The notes below the pieces were generated by a model. It made no database searches. It saw nothing but the letters and a program-made list of their open reading frames with translations, and had not been told where the DNA came from. Shown here piece by piece: positions 18,281 through 26,065 of a stretch of DNA of 64,000 bases. Every line of letters begins with the position of its first letter. The first letter of the stretch is position 1. Made by a program: the position numbers and the translations under genes. Source of the stretch: Bradyrhizobium acaciae (GTDB taxonomy: Bacteria > Pseudomonadota > Alphaproteobacteria > Rhizobiales > Xanthobacteraceae); assembly GCF_020889785.1 (NCBI RefSeq), contig NZ_JACMYK010000008.1, positions 61,823-125,822 of the forward strand. Reading direction: 5' to 3'.

Positions 18281-18377
18281 GGCTATAGTCCTTTCCGCTT
18301 TCATTGATCGATGGCTTTGTCGGTGTCCGCTCCTGGTAGCGGGCCGATTGAACGCAACACAATCAGTCTGGATCACA

Positions 18378-19115
18378 ATGACCGGTGCGCCGCACATAGA
18401 ACGAACTGCCGGCGCGCCGTCGTTTTCGAACAACAAGCTGTCGGTGCTGCGCAAGCATCCCTACTTTGCCGATCTCGAACCCGAAGCGTTCGATCAGCTC
18501 TGCCGTTACGCCAAGCACACCACGCTGAAGCGCGGCACGACGATCTTTTCCAAGGGCGATCCGGGCACCAGCCTGATTGCGGTGATTTCGGGCACGGTCA
18601 AGATCAGCATTTCGTCGCCGGATGGTCGCAACGCCATCCTGAACCTGATCGAGGCGGGAGAGATCTTCGGCGAGATCGCTCTGCTCGACGGCTTGTCGCG
18701 CACCGCTGATGCCACCGCCAACACCAATTGCGAACTGTTCGTCATCGACCGGCGCGAGTTCATTCCCTTCGTGCGTAGTCAGCCGACGCTGGCGATGAAG
18801 TTCATCGAATTGCTTTGCGCAAGGTTGCGCTGGACCAGCGATCAGGTCGAGCAGGTCATCCTGCAGGACCTGCCCGGCCGTCTGGCGAGCGCGCTGCTGC
18901 GCCTGAGCGACAAGCACAAGCCACAGGGGCGGACCATCTCGATCACCCAGCAGGAGATCAGCGAGATGGTCGGTATGACCCGCGAGAGCATCAACAAGCA
19001 GCTCCGCGCGTGGGCGACGCGCGGTTGGGTCAGGCTCGAGCATGGCGCGATCGTCGTGCTGAAGCCCGAGTCGCTTCAAGAGCTGGTCGACGCCGGCGCT
19101 GATGACGGCGAGTAG
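18378..19115 (+). CDS. Crp/Fnr family transcriptional regulator (CRP-like)
   Basis: The 245-residue product has a cyclic-nucleotide-binding domain (about residues 25-140) with GEIFGEIALLDGLSRTADA, matching the CRP phosphate-binding cassette (Glu, then Arg-Thr where CRP has Arg-Ser). A winged HTH at about 185-225 carries ITQQEISEMVGMTRESINKQLRAW. The recognition helix keeps the CRP Arg-Glu pair and has Lys where CRP has its third contact Arg. There are no N-terminal FNR cysteines. It should therefore bind cAMP or a similar ligand and a TGTGA-type half site, which occurs 48 nt after its stop. An in-frame TTG at 18348 could add ten residues; the ATG is preferred. Confidence 0.9.
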   Translation: MTGAPHIERTAGAPSFSNNKLSVLRKHPYFADLEPEAFDQLCRYAKHTTLKRGTTIFSKGDPGTSLIAVISGTVKISISSPDGRNAILNLIEAGEIFGEIALLDGLSRTADATANTNCELFVIDRREFIPFVRSQPTLAMKFIELLCARLRWTSDQVEQVILQDLPGRLASALLRLSDKHKPQGRTISITQQEISEMVGMTRESINKQLRAWATRGWVRLEHGAIVVLKPESLQELVDAGADDGE

Positions 19116-19132
19116 CCATTTCGGCTGCTCGA

Positions 19133-19152
19133 GGTTCACGAAACGGTGAACC
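19133..19152. promoter_or_regulatory. Inverted repeat GGTTCAC-N6-GTGAACC
   Basis: A perfect 7-bp inverted repeat begins 18 nt after the CRP-family stop. Its half sites contain GTGAA, like those of the CRP box 11 nt downstream but facing the other way. It could be a second operator or a weak terminator of the regulator gene. Confidence 0.4.
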
Positions 19153-19162
19153 GGACAAACCC

Positions 19163-19178
19163 TGTGAAACCATTCACA
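19163..19178. promoter_or_regulatory. Consensus CRP-type box TGTGA-N6-TCACA
   Basis: TGTGA (19163-19167), six bases and TCACA (19174-19178) exactly match the classical CRP core. It lies between the CRP-family gene and the small membrane-protein gene, with its centre about 73 nt before that ATG, a workable activator position. The nearby regulator has a CRP-like recognition helix, so it is the obvious binder. Confidence 0.65.
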
Positions 19179-19243
19179 TCGGCCTTGCGTGCCCTGCGGT
19201 AAGTGAGCCCTCGGTGGATCACATCCGCAATGTGGAGGAATCC

Positions 19244-19513
19244 ATGCAGGGCTCATTTGATAATCGACGGCAGGACCCGAAGCACAATTACCAAAGCTTC
19301 AGCATCAAGCTGATCGCTTTGCCGGTGCTGGTGATCGTTGCACTGATGGGGATGCTGATCAGCCACCCCGCGGCGGTGAAATGGATATCGGACGCGGCGC
19401 AAGCGGAGTTCGCCGGCACTGAGGCCGTGTACGCCGATTCGCTGCCCAACGTCGCGGAGCTGGCGCCCACGGGTCAGCCGCGCAATCAGATGCGGACGGT
19501 GAGAGCCTACTGA
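19244..19513 (+). CDS. Small single-pass membrane protein of unknown function
   Basis: The 89-residue product begins MQGSFDNRRQDPKHNYQSF, then has one hydrophobic helix (about residues 23-41, IALPVLVIVALMGMLI) and a polar C-terminal tail of about 48 residues. GGAGG sits 5 nt before the ATG, which strongly fixes the start; a GTG ten codons earlier has no such site. The basic N-terminus suggests N-in topology with the tail in the periplasm. A perfect CRP-type box lies upstream, so expression is probably controlled by the adjacent regulator. No family is recognised. Confidence 0.72.
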   Translation: MQGSFDNRRQDPKHNYQSFSIKLIALPVLVIVALMGMLISHPAAVKWISDAAQAEFAGTEAVYADSLPNVAELAPTGQPRNQMRTVRAY

Positions 19514-19519
19514 TCATCC

Positions 19520-20614
19520 TCACGCGGCAACGCCGAGCAGCTTTGCGGCGGTCCGGCCGAGAATGTTGGCCTTGTCGTCGTCGCTCAGCGATGCGCAGGC
19601 GAAGATGTGATCCACCGGTGCCAGTTGCCATGGATAGGGATAGTCGCTTCCCAGCACAATCTGGCTGGCGCCAACCCGGGCGGCGAGATGCCGGATGGCT
19701 TCAGGTGTGAAGACCAGGGAATCGAAGTAGATCTGCTTGAGATATTCCGTCGGCGCCTTCTGAAGCTTGATATCCGGATTGCACCCCTTCGGTCCGACCA
19801 GGCAGGGATGATCGGAGCGATCGGCGTATGAGGGGAGATAGCCGCCGCCATGCGCGGCGATGATCTTCAATCCCGGGAAGCGATCGAGTGTGCCCTCGAA
19901 GATCAGGTGAGAGAGCGCGATCGTGGTCTCGAGCGGATTTCCGATCGTGTTGCCAAGCCAACCATTGCCGGACAGTCGCTTGTTGAGCTCGGGCACGCCC
20001 TGCGGATGGATGAACAGGGGGACACCGAGTTCCTCGGCCTTCGCCCATACGGGATGAAATCTCGAATCGGAGAATTCGACGCCGTCTACGACACCGCCGA
20101 TCGCCGCACCCTTCAGTCCCTGTTTCTTGACCGCCGTTTCCAGTTCCTGCACCGCAAGGTCCGGCGCCTGCAGCGTCAGCGAGGCGAAGGCTGCGAACCG
20201 CTCGGGCTTCGAGGCGCAGAGTTCGGCGAGCTTTTCGTTCTGGATCTTGACGATCTTTCGGGCCAGATCGCGATCGCGGTCGTACCAGAACGGGTTGATC
20301 GAAAGCACTTCCATATCGACAACCTGCGCATCCATCGCAGCCAGACGTTTGTCGATTTCGACAAAGGCTTCAGTGGCGCCGTTGACCGGCGGCAGCTGCA
20401 GTTTTCCGGCGTCGGCACCAAGCAGGGCGCCTGCCTCGCGGAAGTGGCAATGCGAATGGATGTCGATGGTCTTGATGCGCTTGCCATCGACGCTGACCGG
20501 TAACTTCTGCCGCGGCTGCTGCGCATTCGCGTTGTGGACGAGCCCGCAGCTGCAGAACACGATGCCTGCCGCCGCCGTCGCTCCCGATTTCAGGAAATCC
20601 CGCCTTGTGGTCAT
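19520..20614 (-). CDS. Amidohydrolase (amidohydrolase-2/ACMSD-like) with Tat signal
   Basis: The 364-residue product starts TTRRDFLKSGATAAAGIVFCSCG, a twin-arginine signal whose CSCG could also allow lipidation. The amidohydrolase-2 fold follows: KTIDIHSHCHF supplies the metal-binding HxH, LFIHPQGVPE a further His, KIIAAHGGGYLPSY the next, and VLGSDYPYP the catalytic Asp near the C-terminus. Relatives are metal-dependent decarboxylases or hydrolases. Start 20614 is set by AGGGAGG upstream. The gene is monocistronic and convergent with the small membrane-protein gene (6 nt between ends), and a perfect 20-bp palindrome lies 52 nt upstream of its start codon. Export of this family by Tat is less usual than cytoplasmic location. 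Confidence 0.88.
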   Translation of the reverse strand: MTTRRDFLKSGATAAAGIVFCSCGLVHNANAQQPRQKLPVSVDGKRIKTIDIHSHCHFREAGALLGADAGKLQLPPVNGATEAFVEIDKRLAAMDAQVVDMEVLSINPFWYDRDRDLARKIVKIQNEKLAELCASKPERFAAFASLTLQAPDLAVQELETAVKKQGLKGAAIGGVVDGVEFSDSRFHPVWAKAEELGVPLFIHPQGVPELNKRLSGNGWLGNTIGNPLETTIALSHLIFEGTLDRFPGLKIIAAHGGGYLPSYADRSDHPCLVGPKGCNPDIKLQKAPTEYLKQIYFDSLVFTPEAIRHLAARVGASQIVLGSDYPYPWQLAPVDHIFACASLSDDDKANILGRTAAKLLGVAA

Positions 20615-20666
20615 GACCTTCGCCTCCCTGGTCTTTTTGTTATCGATAGGGAGCCTAGGGACGTAG

Positions 20667-20686
20667 GCGAGATTGCGCAATCTCGC
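20667..20686. promoter_or_regulatory. Perfect 20-bp palindrome upstream of the amidohydrolase
   Basis: The half site GCGAGATTGC is followed directly by its exact reverse complement. It lies 52 nt upstream of the amidohydrolase ATG, where an operator would overlap the promoter. A smaller repeat GCCTA-N6-TAGGC (20653-20668) abuts it. No regulator gene is adjacent, so the cognate protein is not known. Confidence 0.6.
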
Positions 20687-20782
20687 ACGCTGTGCGTGTC
20701 GCGCAATGTTGATCTGCAAGGTGTCGCTTGCGCTCAGGGCAGGACCTGGAGCTGCCGCGACCACACCGTGTTCAATCGCTGC

Positions 20783-20958
20783 AGAAGCGCCGACGAAGTC
20801 GCCACCGCCGTCGCTTATCTTGCATCGGATGCTATGTCAGCGGCAGCACGCTGCTCGTCGATAGCGGCTGGACCGCGGTCGATCGACCGCCGACGGGCCC
20901 CACCCAACTGGCAAGCCCGCCATTGACCGTTTCCCCCAACTTTAGTCTTGTTTCTTGA
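20783..20958 (+). pseudogene. Remnant of a short-chain dehydrogenase (SDR) C-terminus
   Basis: RSADEVATAVAYLASDA (from 20783) is read in one frame and YVSGSTLLVDSGWTAV (from 20833) in another. Joined, they match the usual SDR ending (..DEIA..VAYLASD..S.V.GS.L.VDGGW..). The frame changes at about 20832, consistent with a small deletion. Nothing recognisable as the Rossmann core or Tyr-x3-Lys site is upstream. It is a decayed gene end between the amidohydrolase promoter and the next solute-binding gene. The remainder of 20687-21073 holds no other gene. Confidence 0.7.
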
Positions 20959-21073
20959 GCAGAAGTCTAGCTGCAACCTGAAGCTTCTGTCGACGACAGA
21001 CTCCGTTTTCGCGCGTCGGAATAGCACCGGGAGAACGGCGTAGCCAACTTCGCCATGACGAGCGGGGAGACAA

Positions 21074-22144
21074 ATGAGGAAACATCCTGGGCTATCGCGC
21101 CGCGCTATGCTGAAGGGCACCAGCGCCGTGCTGGCAGGGGCCGCTTTTTCAACGCGCGTGATGGCCGCGGCGCCACCCGCGGAACCGGTGACGCCGGCGC
21201 TGATCGAGGCGGCGAAGAAAGAGGGGCAGGTCGTCTACTACACCTCGACCGATCTGCCGGTCGCGGAGAAGCTGGCGAAGGCGTTCGAAGCGAAGTATGC
21301 CGGCATCACCGTGCGCGTCGAACGCACCGGCGCGGAACGCGTGTTCCAGCGGGTCGGCCAGGAATATGCCAGCAACATTCACGCGGTCGACGTCGTCAAT
21401 TCCTCGGATGCCGCGCACTTCATCGTGTGGAAGCGCGACGGCATTCTGGCGCCCTATGTCCCGGAGGAGGTCGCAAAATACTATCCGGAGGAGCATCGCG
21501 ATGCGGACGGTCAGTTCGCAAGCTTCAGGGTCTGGTTGTCGATCATTGCCTACAACACCAACCTGGTGAAGGCCGAGGAGGCGCCGAAGAGCTTTGCCGA
21601 TCTGCTCGATCCGAAATGGAAAGGCAAGATCGTCAAGGCGCATCCCGGCTACAGCGGCACCATCATGACCGCGACCTATCAGATGCAGCGCGATCTCGGC
21701 TGGACCTTTTTCGAGCAGCTCGCCAGGCAGAACATCATGCAGGTGCAGTCCTCGACCGATCCGCCGAAGAAGCTCGATCTCGGCGAGCGCGCGGTGATGG
21801 CCGACGGCAACGAGTACAACATCTTTCAGATGAAGGAGATGGGCCGCCCGGTCGAGCCGGTCTACGCCACGGAGGGGTCGCCGATCATTGTTGGCCCGAA
21901 TGGGATCTTCAAGGATTGTCCGCATCCGAATGCCGCCAGGCTGTTTCAGTCGTTCGCGCTCGGGCGCGAGGGGCAGCAGCTCAATGTCGAGATCGGCGGC
22001 CTCAGGTCCGTCCACGCGCAGGCCCAGGAGAAAGCCGGGCGCAAGCCGCTGAAGGACATCAAGACGATGAAGGACGATCCCGTGGCGGTGGAGCGGGAAG
22101 GGGAATCGATCAAGGCGCGCTACACCCGCATCTTCCGCGTCTAA
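21074..22144 (+). CDS. Extracellular solute-binding protein, Fe3+/FbpA-like, Tat signal
   Basis: The 356-residue product starts MRKHPGLSRRAMLKGTSAVLAGAAF, a twin-arginine signal, then ALIEAAKKEGQVVYYTSTDLPVAEKLAKAF, the standard opening of AfuA/FbpA-type type-2 binding proteins. VVNSSDAAHFIVW, FADLLDPKWKGKIV and a C-terminal helical part follow. No permease or ATPase gene is adjacent, so it is an orphan binding protein that must share a transporter or act as a sensor. A molybdoenzyme gene follows after 124 nt and may belong to the same unit. The ligand is uncertain; the family is not restricted to iron. Confidence 0.88.
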   Translation: MRKHPGLSRRAMLKGTSAVLAGAAFSTRVMAAAPPAEPVTPALIEAAKKEGQVVYYTSTDLPVAEKLAKAFEAKYAGITVRVERTGAERVFQRVGQEYASNIHAVDVVNSSDAAHFIVWKRDGILAPYVPEEVAKYYPEEHRDADGQFASFRVWLSIIAYNTNLVKAEEAPKSFADLLDPKWKGKIVKAHPGYSGTIMTATYQMQRDLGWTFFEQLARQNIMQVQSSTDPPKKLDLGERAVMADGNEYNIFQMKEMGRPVEPVYATEGSPIIVGPNGIFKDCPHPNAARLFQSFALGREGQQLNVEIGGLRSVHAQAQEKAGRKPLKDIKTMKDDPVAVEREGESIKARYTRIFRV

Positions 22145-22268
22145 TCGTCTGGTCGGGCGGATCGCACTCCGGTCTCGGCGCTTGCCGCATGGCTCATGCC
22201 CGGTTTTCGCCCGGACTGGCGCAATAATGCCCCTCGGCGGAGCGGATATTTGATGTTACCAATTTGGC

Positions 22269-24368
22269 ATGAACCAGCATGCCAAGGTCGACATCCGCCA
22301 TTCCACCTGTCCGCACGACTGCCCCTCGGCATGTGCGCTCGACGTCGAGGTGATCGAGGGACGCTCGATCGGCCGGGTACGCGGCTCCAAGCTGCAGACC
22401 TACACGGCCGGCGTTGTATGCGCCAAGGTCGCGCGCTATGCCGAGCGCATCCATCATGCCGAACGGCTGATGCATCCGATGCGCCGGACCGGGCCGAAGG
22501 GCTCCGGCCAGTTCGCGCGGATCTCATGGGATGAGGCACTGGACGAGATCGCGGCGCGGTTCGACGCCGCGGAGCGCGAATTCGGCGCCGAGTCGGTCTG
22601 GCCCTATTACTACGCGGGCACCATGGGGCTCGTGATGCGCGACGGCCTCAACCGGCTGTCGCATGTGAAGAAGTATTCGCGCTTTTACGGTACGATCTGC
22701 TCAACCATCGCGCGCATCGGCTTTGCCGCCGGGACCGGCAAGATTGCCGGCGTCGACCCGCGCGAGATGGGCGTCTCCGACCTCGTCGTGATCTGGGGCA
22801 CCAACCCCGTGAATACCCAGGTCAACGTGATGACGCATGCATCGCGCGCGCGGAAGGAGCGCGGCGCGAAGATCGCGGCGGTCGACGTTTACCACAACGA
22901 GACCATGAAGCAGGCCGACATCAAGATCCTGCTGCGGCCGGGCACCGACGGCGCCTTCGCCTGCGCCGTGATGCACGTGCTGTTCCGCGAGGGATTTGCC
23001 GATCGCGATTATCTGGCGCGCTATACCGATTGTCCCGATGAGTTGGAAGCGCATCTCAAGACCCGCACGCCGGAATGGGCGTCGGCGATCTCGGGCGTGC
23101 CGGTCGAGGAGATCGAGGCATTCGCGCGGCTGGTCGGGCAGACCCAGCGCTCCTTCTTCCGCCTTGGCTATGGCTTCACGCGCAGCCGCAACGGTGCGGC
23201 GCAGATGCATGCTGCGCTGTGCATTCCCGCGGTGACCGGGGCCTGGCAATATGAGGGCGGCGGCGCGTTCTTCAACAATGCCGGAATCTGGCGCTTCGAC
23301 GAATCGATCATCGAAGGCCACGACGCGATCGATCCATCGACGCGGGTTCTCGATCAGTCGAAGATCGGCCGCATCCTGACCGGCGATGCCGAGGCGTTGC
23401 GCGGCGGCGGGCCGGTCAAGGCGATGCTGATCCAGAACACCAATCCGATGACGGTGGCGCCCGAGCAGGCGCTGGTGCGGCAGGGCTTTGCCCGCGAGGA
23501 TCTGTTCGTTGCGGTGCACGAGCAGTTCATGACCGAGACGGCGCAGATGGCCGACATCGTGCTGCCGGCGACGATGTTCATGGAGCACGACGACCTCTAT
23601 TACGGTGGCGGCCATCAGCATATCTCGGTCGGCCCGAAGCTGATCGATCCGCCCGGCGAGTGCCGTTCCAATCACGAAGTGATGCAGGGGCTCGGCCGCC
23701 GCCTCAATGCCGTGCATCCCGGCTTCGACATGACGGCGCGCGAATTGATCGATGCGACGCTGAAGAAGAGCGGCCACGGCAACATCGAAGCGCTCGAGGC
23801 CGAGCTGTGGCGTGATTTGCAGCCCGATTTCCGCACCTCGCATTATCTCGACGGCTTCGCCCATGCCGACAAGAAATTCCACTTCAGGGTGGATTGGGGC
23901 AAGGTCCCGGTCGGCTCAGGCGGGCTGATGGGGGCATGGGACAAGATGCCCTCGCTGCCGGACCACTGGACCATCATCGAGGAGGCGGACGCGCAGCATC
24001 CGTTCCGGCTCGCAACCTCGCCGTCGCGCAGCTTCCTCAACACCAGCTTCAACGAAACGCCGTCGTCGCAGGCCCGCGAGGGTGCGCCGACCGTGATGAT
24101 CCACCCCGACGATGCGGCCGGCCTGTCGATCGCCGACGGCGATACCGTGACGCTCGGCAACATGCGCGGCGAGACGACGCTCACTGCGAAGCTGTTCGAC
24201 GGCGTCCGCCGCGGCGTGCTGATCGCCGAGTCGATCCACCCCAACAAGTCCCATATCGGCGGGCGCGGCATCAACATGCTGACCGGCGCGGAGGCCGTCG
24301 CACCGCTCGGCGGCGCCGCGTTCCACGACAACAAGGTCTGGATCAGGAAGGCGCCAGCCGCCGCATAA
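22269..24368 (+). CDS. Molybdopterin (bis-MGD) oxidoreductase, formate dehydrogenase/DMSO reductase superfamily
   Basis: The 699-residue product has an N-terminal 4Fe-4S site, C14-x3-C18-x3-C22 with C51, then RISWDEALDEIAARF and the MGD-binding domains (DLVVIWGTNPVNTQ, AKIAAVDVYHNETMKQAD, ADIVLPATMFMEHDD). A C-terminal barrel domain (about 570-695: HPFRLATSPSRSFLNTSF ... VTLGNMRGE) closes the MGD pocket. There is no Tat signal, so it is cytoplasmic. It resembles single-subunit assimilatory-type enzymes and has no electron-transfer partner next to it. The substrate is not predicted. A crotonase-family gene follows. Confidence 0.9.
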   Translation: MNQHAKVDIRHSTCPHDCPSACALDVEVIEGRSIGRVRGSKLQTYTAGVVCAKVARYAERIHHAERLMHPMRRTGPKGSGQFARISWDEALDEIAARFDAAEREFGAESVWPYYYAGTMGLVMRDGLNRLSHVKKYSRFYGTICSTIARIGFAAGTGKIAGVDPREMGVSDLVVIWGTNPVNTQVNVMTHASRARKERGAKIAAVDVYHNETMKQADIKILLRPGTDGAFACAVMHVLFREGFADRDYLARYTDCPDELEAHLKTRTPEWASAISGVPVEEIEAFARLVGQTQRSFFRLGYGFTRSRNGAAQMHAALCIPAVTGAWQYEGGGAFFNNAGIWRFDESIIEGHDAIDPSTRVLDQSKIGRILTGDAEALRGGGPVKAMLIQNTNPMTVAPEQALVRQGFAREDLFVAVHEQFMTETAQMADIVLPATMFMEHDDLYYGGGHQHISVGPKLIDPPGECRSNHEVMQGLGRRLNAVHPGFDMTARELIDATLKKSGHGNIEALEAELWRDLQPDFRTSHYLDGFAHADKKFHFRVDWGKVPVGSGGLMGAWDKMPSLPDHWTIIEEADAQHPFRLATSPSRSFLNTSFNETPSSQAREGAPTVMIHPDDAAGLSIADGDTVTLGNMRGETTLTAKLFDGVRRGVLIAESIHPNKSHIGGRGINMLTGAEAVAPLGGAAFHDNKVWIRKAPAAA

Positions 24369-24447
24369 ATCCTGCTTGCAGTCGGTGCCGATCCTGCCGC
24401 AAATGTCGGCTGACAACAGCGCACAGGCAAGAAAACAGGCGGGAAAC

Positions 24448-25227
24448 ATGACCGACAACAGCGTTCTTCTCGAGAAGCGCGGGCAGGCGTTCTGGATCAC
24501 CATCAACCGTCCGGACAAGCGCAACGCGCTCAATGCCGGCGTGATTGCAGGCATCGCCAAGGGCTATCGCGAGGCGCATGACGACAAGGACGTGCGCGTC
24601 ATCGTGCTGACCGGCGCGGGCGACAAGGCGTTCTGCGCCGGCGCCGATCTGCAGAACAGCGGCGCGGCGTTCTCGATGGATTTCTCGCGACCCAATGTCG
24701 ACTACGCCGACCTGCTGCGGCTGTCGCAGAATGCGACCAAGCCCGCGATCGCGCGGGTCGGCGGCGTCTGCATGGCCGGCGGCATGGGGCTGTTGTGCAT
24801 GACCGACATGGCGGTCGCCGCCGATCAGGTAATCTTCGGTCTGCCCGAAGTGAAGGTCGGTGTGTTTCCGATGCAGGTGCTGAGCCTGCTGCAATCGATC
24901 GCCCCCGCACGCCTCGTCAATGAATGGGCGCTGACCGGCGAGCCGTTCGACGCCGCGACCGCCAAGGCTGCGGGTCTGCTCAACTACGTCGTGCCGGCGG
25001 CCGAGCTCGACGCCAAGGTCGATTGGCTGATCGGCCGCATCGTCGACAAATCACCGACCGCGATCCGTCGCGGCAAATACGCGATGCGCGCGATCGCCTC
25101 GATGTCGTTCGACGAAAGCATCGCCTACACCGAAAGCCAGATCGCGCTACTCGCGATGACCGAGGACGCCAAGGAAGGCCTCAAGGCGTTCGGCGAGAAG
25201 CGCAAGCCGACCTGGACGGGACGCTGA
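24448..25227 (+). CDS. Enoyl-CoA hydratase/isomerase (crotonase) family protein
   Basis: The 259-residue product has crotonase marks WITINRPDKRNALNA, VLTGAGDKAFCAGADL (oxyanion hole) and VCMAGGMGLLCMTDMAVAAD. The first catalytic Glu of true hydratases (GGGCE) is replaced here by Leu (GGMGL), while the second (FGLPEV) is kept, so classical hydration is doubtful and isomerisation or another crotonase reaction is possible. The start at 24448 fits the family N-terminus; ATG 24403 is an alternative. It follows the molybdoenzyme gene by 79 nt. Its 3' end is duplicated, in decayed form, about 250 nt downstream. Confidence 0.89.
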   Translation: MTDNSVLLEKRGQAFWITINRPDKRNALNAGVIAGIAKGYREAHDDKDVRVIVLTGAGDKAFCAGADLQNSGAAFSMDFSRPNVDYADLLRLSQNATKPAIARVGGVCMAGGMGLLCMTDMAVAADQVIFGLPEVKVGVFPMQVLSLLQSIAPARLVNEWALTGEPFDAATAKAAGLLNYVVPAAELDAKVDWLIGRIVDKSPTAIRRGKYAMRAIASMSFDESIAYTESQIALLAMTEDAKEGLKAFGEKRKPTWTGR

Positions 25228-25468
25228 GGCGTCATTGGGCGTCTTCATCTCACCCGCGTGCGGTAGCCGAGGGCGCGCACTATCAAAATATCGAAAACAA
25301 CCCCATGCAAAGGAGCCTATGTCGGCCGGCGTTCGACAAGACACCTTGACACGTCGGGCAAATCAGTGCTCTATTTCCATTATTCCGAAATCGTGCTTGC
25401 TCGCTCCGGCCCGTCTGCGGGGAGAGTCGGAACGCATCGCGCGATGAGTTCCGGGTGAAGGGTCTCCG

Positions 25469-25645
25469 CGAACGATCGCGATCCGCTGTGGCAAATGCGC
25501 GATGCGGGCGATCATGTCGATGTTGTTCGACGAAAGTATCGTCAACGCCGAAAGCCAGATCGCGCTGCTCGCCATGACCGAAGGCGCCAAGGAGGGCCTC
25601 AGGGCCTTCGGCGAGAAGCGCAAGCCCACCTGGACCGGGCGATAG
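25469..25645 (+). pseudogene. Decayed duplicate of the crotonase gene 3' end
   Basis: About 58 codons, ending TAG at 25643-25645, read ..IAIRCGKCAMRAI.. and ..ESQIALLAMTEGAKEG..., followed by FGEKRKPTWTGR. This matches the last third of the crotonase gene at 25060-25227 residue by residue with scattered changes. There is no start region or ribosome site and no upstream part of the gene. It marks either an ancient tandem copy that has mostly been lost or a duplication left by an insertion at the gene end. Confidence 0.85.
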
Positions 25646-26065
25646 ATAGGCCAATCGTAGAGTCCCTTCGGAATTGTGCGCGGATTGATGATGTAGATCG
25701 ATCGCGCCCGCTGCTCGAAAACGATTGATTGGTGAGGGGTGGCGCTCGGGCGCCGCCCGGTGTGCGCCTGTTTTTGCGGTTCATTTGTGCGGCTGCGCTT
25801 TCGTCGCATCATGCCCACCGCCGCTTGATGCGACCTCGTTGTGGACAGGATTGCGTCTCCATAGCGTCGGTGGATGGTCGGCCCCTTCATGCGGAAGTGT
25901 TGCGGCGATGGTCAGGCGCAATGGGAGCTGTCCGTCATCCTCTGTTCCGTCATCATGGCGTCACAACATTTGGATGATTATCGATCTATCGTCAATTACA
26001 GATTGAAACTGTCTTTGATCAGGGCAAGAAGGTTCTGAACTCTCAAAGCCATCGCGAGGAAGCCG
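25646..26065. other. Non-coding stretch before the secreted-protein genes
   Basis: No convincing gene is seen in 25646-26065. Together with 25228-25468 it makes a gap of about 840 nt broken only by the crotonase remnant. The earlier part (about 25340-25470) contains GTCGGGCAAATCAGTG and TGCGGGGAGAGTCGG, which resemble degenerate intergenic repeat units common in Bradyrhizobium. The last 120 nt are more A/T-rich and probably hold the promoter of the next gene. Confidence 0.4.

Noticed and set aside
18378..19115. FNR/FixK-type oxygen sensor
   Set aside because: No cysteine cluster for an Fe-S centre; the ligand pocket and recognition helix follow CRP, and no TTGAT-N4-ATCAA site was noticed nearby.
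24928..25349. Plus-strand frame across the end of the crotonase gene
   Set aside because: It is the wrong frame of the crotonase gene running into the gap; Arg/Asp-rich translation without motifs.
25725..26006. Short plus-strand frames of 80-93 codons before the secreted genes
   Set aside because: No ribosome site, no family similarity and composition typical of non-coding DNA; two frames overlap each other.
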